The notes beneath the pieces were generated by a model that saw nothing but the letters and a program-made list of their open reading frames with translations, searched no databases and was not told the DNA's origin. From NCBI GenBank assembly GCA_014904985.1, contig MU129005.1:1-64000 (forward strand): a DNA stretch of 64,000 nt, in the 5' to 3' direction. Position 1 is the stretch's first letter. Each line of letters starts with the position of its first letter. Shown piece after piece: positions 60,118 through 64,000 of the stretch. Source of the stretch: Hydnum rufescens UP504. Its lineage: Eukaryota > Basidiomycota > Agaricomycetes > Cantharellales > Hydnaceae. Both the position numbers and the translations under genes were made by a program.

Positions 60118-62526
60118 CACAGCGCCGGAATCCTCTATTGATGCGGAATCCTGAAGGGATGGTCTGGGGCGTCAGACTATTCCCCCACAAACATGAGGAC
60201 ACGCACCCGTTTCTTAGTACTGGGGCTGCCCAGGGCTGCTTTGAGGTGTTTCACAATGGAAATGTTAGCCAAAATATACTTCTTTTGGCTTTGTGCAGAG
60301 GCAACGCCACTAAATGTGCTCTCAATAGCCCTGGTATTGCTTGTGAATAGAAGATTGGGGGTTGTGTGTGGTGCACGATTTGGAGCTTCCTCATTGGCCA
60401 TGAGGATCTTTCGCACAACTTTGTGGGGGATTCTTTAGCCACTAAGGAGGCTAAAAACTGAATACACAGGCCACAAGAGTATAGAGTAGACTCGTGAACA
60501 AAACCAAGAAGTTCTGTGGATCGAGATATCCGGAGTACTGTAAGGAGTTGGGGGCTTTAGGCAACGTCCGGAAATTCGGTGCCGCAACTCAGCGCCGGCC
60601 CAACCTTGTAAATACGGCGTTTAGCCCCATAAAATAAACCGAAATAGATTACTAGCAATACTGTACAGCTACTTGAGACGTTTGAGCAGATTTGAAGACA
60701 ATACTCAGAGATTCCCAAAAAGGAAATTATTGACTTCTCGCGTGGTTCATATGGGGAAGGAGTGGTGTGGAAAAATGACGTCCGGAACAAGTCAAAATGA
60801 GATCCCCCAAATGTCCTGCATGTTCCACAGCGGAGTATCAGATGGGCGCTTAATTTTATCACTTGACTTACGGGGTTCGAACTGTGGCAACGCAAAAGAT
60901 GACACTTCCAACATAGCCATATTACCCACACTACACTATACAGATAATACAGCCATCTCTAATTTCTTGTGTATATAACGAATACCCCCTGATTAATTCA
61001 AAGGATCGGCAAGCCTCGACTGCTCAGGTGGATCAAGGCAACAACGGGAAGAATAGGGAAGATCCTTGTTGTTTTGGCGAGCCTAAGCCCGCCTTTGAGA
61101 GCATGTGAAAAAAGGTGGGAAAACAAAAGGTGTCCGAGCGCCGTTGGTACCGGCGAGAAAGGGAGTCAAAGATTCTGGCGAAACATAACTGCGAGATCTT
61201 GGTAGATTGGCGGGTTCGGCAGCATAGCCTCATAGGGGTCTTCACCGGCGCACCTTGTTATCATTCCTCCCAACAGGGCCCCCAACTCATTTCTTCCTAT
61301 TGTACGACCATCTGGCGGTGATCGGGATCATAATGCATACGTATACCTCACCAAAGTCCAATCATTGATGGTCGGAATACCTATGCATCGCGTCTCACGT
61401 TGAAACAAAGACGTATTTTTTGTTGGCGGCCTGTTCCGATCGTTACGACCGTCTCATTCTCACAAGACTGGAGAGAGAGCCACACTCTTTAGCGCCCTGT
61501 CCAGGACAACCCGTCAGGAACACCTCCGAACATGACAATATTCTCGATATCTCAGTGGAACGATGCCGAACGGAGGATCATGCGTTAGAGTCGCACTTGC
61601 AATCAGACTGTTATCATCATGCCAAAAACTCCGTTTACAGTACTTGATTTCCAAACATCTGAGAGTCCCGCATATCCACATTTAATATTTGCCAGTCCTT
61701 AGTCGCCAATTTCCTTGCTTCCAAATGGTTCGTTGACAAAGAGGTTGCAGTTGTTCTTTGTGATCTCTGAGCTCCCCGCCTGCTACAAATCTTCTTGTTA
61801 TGGATGTTGGAGTGAGCGGATACGGAAGTGGCCGGGTACGACGTCGGAGACAAGCGCGACCCCTGTGAGGCTATGCTGACAGCCTCGCCAATCGTCAATC
61901 CGCCAATCTAGCTAAATCCTGTAAACAAGTTTCACCAGCGATCTTTTCCTTCTTTGTTTGCTTGCACACCAGCAGTCGGACATCTCTTTTCTTTTCTTCA
62001 GTCTATTTTCATGTGCTGTCTAACCTCCTGTAAGTACTATAAAAGACGGGCTTAGGCCTGCAGAATATTAAGGACTTCTCTCTGTGTTCTTCCCGCTACT
62101 GCCTCTATTCACCTGTGCATTTGAGGTGCCAGACTCTCGACTTCACCCGCTTAGTAATCAGGAACTCTCACTAATGGATAGTGTTTCTCTTTCATCATCC
62201 TTGCATACACCTGCGAAGAAGTGCCGAAGAGGAACATGCAATTGGTAGCAGCCAGATTCTTGATTCTGCTGTCTTGAGTGAACTCCAGGTCTTCCCCTGG
62301 ATTCTGCATCTCGCTGCCTCCCACATCCATGCACCATTCCTTGCTAAAGAATACCATTGGAGAATTGTTCCTGAAATTTCACACCCTGAAACAATGGAGT
62401 CACTCATTTTAGACATGTGAAAGATAGAAGTGTAAAAACTATAGTGCAATGAACCGAAGCAGGTTTTCTATTAGTCTACTGAGAAAGGGGAAAGTACAGG
62501 TGGACTCGCCTATAGTGCGACGAACC
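60118..62526. other. gene-poor region next to retrotransposon
   Basis: Frames on both strands at 60177-60442, 60557-60978, 61033-61898 and 62151-62449 show no recognisable domain. A TATA-like box (ACTATAAAAG, about 62036-62045) stands upstream of an unassigned stretch. Probably promoter of the NTPase-nuclease gene plus eroded repeats. Confidence 0.45.
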
Positions 62527-63322
62527 TGTCAGGGCCACACTGCAATGAGGGCACCAAACAAATGTAAACACAAATAATTCCGGCTAAGTCCGGTGTAAGT
62601 CTGGCTAAGTCTGCAAGAATCTGGGCAAGAATGAGATAAGGAGGTTAGGGGTGTCGGAGGAGTGGTCCAGCAGCCCGGAAGGGACTAGGTGGAAATGAGC
62701 ATGGCGGTCCTTAAGCTCGTGGAGTTGACTGGATAATACTTGGAGCTGTAGTCCGGAGTAACAGCGGAAATCCTGAGAGACCAAAGCTGGGGTCTCTGGA
62801 CTTCGCTCTTGGACTACTTATACATGATGACTATACTACGGGGGAGTGATTGCTAAACTGTGGGTGGTTACAAGGGGGACAGGAACAGGAACAGGAACTC
62901 GGCCAGGGGACAAACCAGAAGCAATGGGAAATGAAAGGGAAATGAAACCATGATAGGGTTGGATTGGAGTCAAACCAGAATCAAGCCAGAAGCAAAGTGG
63001 ACTTGGCGAAGGAACTAAGTGGAGAACTGGACTGGAGGTGGGTGGACAAGGACTGGAGTGATCCAGAGTGGACTGGAGTAAGGGACAAACCTGGACAAGG
63101 ACCGGAGTGGACCGGAGGGGACTGGAGTAAGGGACAAACCCTGACAGAACTGAAGCAGGTTATCGCACTATGGGGTTGTCTGTGATATATATACTGATAT
63201 GGTGTGGCAAGGGGAAAAAGGAGAAGGCTATTGTTCTTGCGATGAGCCACTGAGGGTGCCACTGAGGGCTGCCGCTTGAGATACCAGTAAATGCCGAGTG
63301 CTTGGAGCGCCAAGTCTCAACA
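62527..63322 (-). mobile_element. LTR of a Ty1/copia retrotransposon
   Basis: Read on the minus strand, the LTR starts TGTTGAGACTTGGCGCTCCA at 63322, directly after the pol stop codon and a purine-rich stretch (GGGGGCGCTTGGAGCGAGGGG). It can be closed at CCCTGACA (62527), giving TGT...ACA ends and about 796 bp. A TATA-rich segment (ATATATATCA at about 63182-63195) suits the LTR promoter. Short inverted copies of GCGCTTGGAGC/GCTCCAAGC flank the start and could form a hairpin. The distal boundary is inferred; a second LTR copy outside the window is needed to fix it. Confidence 0.65.
62985..63150. repeat. tandem repeats inside the LTR
   Basis: GACTGGAGTAAGGGACAAACC occurs twice in near-identical form (about 63072 and 63120), within a field of GGACTGGAG/GGACCGGAG units. 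Another short array, GGAACAGGAACAGGAAC, lies nearby at about 62879-62896. Likely replication-slippage arrays within the LTR. Confidence 0.6.
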
Positions 63323-63357
63323 CACCCCTCGCTCCAAGCGCCCCCTAAACTGGTGGA

Positions 63358-64000
63358 TTACAGGGGGACGAGCGAAAGTCTGATGAGATGGCGGAAGTGC
63401 CATATTTTTTGCTTGCCAAGGGACTTTGTGCAGATATCAGCAGGGTTGTCGGCAGTGGAGATGAGACATGCATCGACGGATTTTGTCACAATACATTGTC
63501 GGATGAAGTGATACTGGACATCGATATGTTTAGTGTGTGAGTGATTGACTGGGTTTTTGGATAGGAGGAGTGCCCCACGGTTATCAATGAAGAGGTTAGT
63601 GGGGCGACAGGACCTTTGCCGAGCTCATGAAGTAGTCGGCGCAGCCAGATGATTTCTTTGCAGGCTTCAGCAGCAGCGACATACTCCACCTTGGTTGTGG
63701 ACAGTCCGACAAGGCTCTGTTGTTTGGAGCTCCAGGATACAGGGCCACCAGCTAGGGTGAAGATTGCACCAGATATGGATTTTCAGCTGTTCAGGTCAGC
63801 TGCATAGTCGGAGTCACTATAGCCAGTCAGGCCTCCACCATCACGCAAGAAGGTGAGGCCGAGGTGGGTGGTGCCTTTGAGATAATGGAAGAGGTGTTTC
63901 ATGGCTGTCACATGCTGGCTGCCAGGTCGGGTAGCAAATCTGGAAAGGGTGCTGACGGCATAGGCGATGTCAGGTTGTGATCCTGTCATTGCGTACATGA
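63358..64000 (-). pseudogene. Ty1/copia pol, C-terminal RNase H region, disrupted and partial
   Basis: The window's right edge cuts into the 3' end of a copia polyprotein. Visible are SQPDIAYAVSTLSRFATRPG, MKHLFHYLKGTTHLGLTFLR, GYSDSDYAADLNS, then FTLAGGPVSWSSKQQSLVGL, VEYVAAAEACKEIIWLRRLL and, in another frame, FIDNRGALLLSKNPVNHS, KHIDVQYHFIRQ, and ADICTKSLGKQK. These are the ordered RNase H and tail motifs of copia pol. A TGA (about 63782) replaces the expected Arg codon after DLNS. A frameshift lies after HELGKGPVAP (near 63600). The usual acidic S-T-E-A-E-Y reads S-T-T-K-V-E-Y. The copy is therefore inactive. Confidence 0.88.

Noticed and set aside
60177..60442. Lys/Ala-rich minus-strand frame upstream of the NTPase-nuclease gene as an extra exon or header
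   Set aside because: No splice signals connect it to the downstream start and it has no recognisable Crinkler header.
62151..62449. Frame starting MSKMSDSIVSG as the gag of a copia element
   Set aside because: It lies on the far side of the LTR but shows no gag or zinc-knuckle motif and no primer-binding site was recognisable.

Overview
The window is nuclear DNA of a filamentous fungus, most likely a basidiomycete (Agaricomycetes). The evidence is intron-dense genes with many 45-70 bp GT-AG introns, a fungal gene set (SREBP, TSC1/hamartin, a Gti1/Pac2 WOPR regulator, SRP19/SEC65, HIS5, an Rgd2-type F-BAR/DEP/RhoGAP), and a Crinkler/RHS-like NTPase-nuclease gene of the kind expanded in plant-associated Agaricomycetes. 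A Rhizoctonia/Ceratobasidium-like source is my guess; no sequence search was possible.

Layout. Positions 1-9.9 kb are gene-poor: a CTR copper transporter (2.86-3.53 kb), a decayed Ser/Thr-rich membrane-protein relic (about 4.9-5.7 kb) and a degenerate inverted-repeat element (7.25-7.99 kb). From 9.9 to 22.8 kb lie a DHA1-type MFS drug transporter, a 760-bp hAT-like MITE with intact target-site duplication, a SET-domain protein, a WKF-domain nucleolar protein, mitochondrial ribosomal protein uS7 and a ubiquitin protease. From 24.2 to 37 kb come a TA-flanked mariner-like MITE, a membrane-anchored class 3 lipase, HIS5 with a perfect TGACTCA general-control site, SRP19, a Ser-rich unknown and the GPI-synthesis de-N-acetylase PIG-L. 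From 38.9 to 57.8 kb is a core-gene block: the WOPR regulator, SREBP, TSC1, a mannitol/sorbose-type SDR, the Rgd2-like GAP and a hypoxanthine/xanthine phosphoribosyltransferase. From 58.3 kb to the end: the NTPase-nuclease gene, an empty stretch, and the 3' end plus LTR of a defective Ty1/copia element.

Functional themes. TSC1 (TORC1 brake) and SREBP (sterol/hypoxia regulator) are adjacent on one strand, only 154 bp apart. HIS5 carries a Gcn4/Cpc1-type site 54 bp before its ATG. The phosphoribosyltransferase and the Rgd2-like gene share a 163-bp divergent promoter.

Two features deserve most attention. One is the divergent P-loop NTPase + restriction-endonuclease-like gene at 58.3-60.1 kb. 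The other is a 7-nt microexon in the phosphoribosyltransferase that rebuilds its conserved glycine loop. Several conserved genes also show apparent single-base losses, mostly in short homopolymers, which look more like sequence errors than gene death. All exon structures are manual reconstructions from splice signals and protein conservation.
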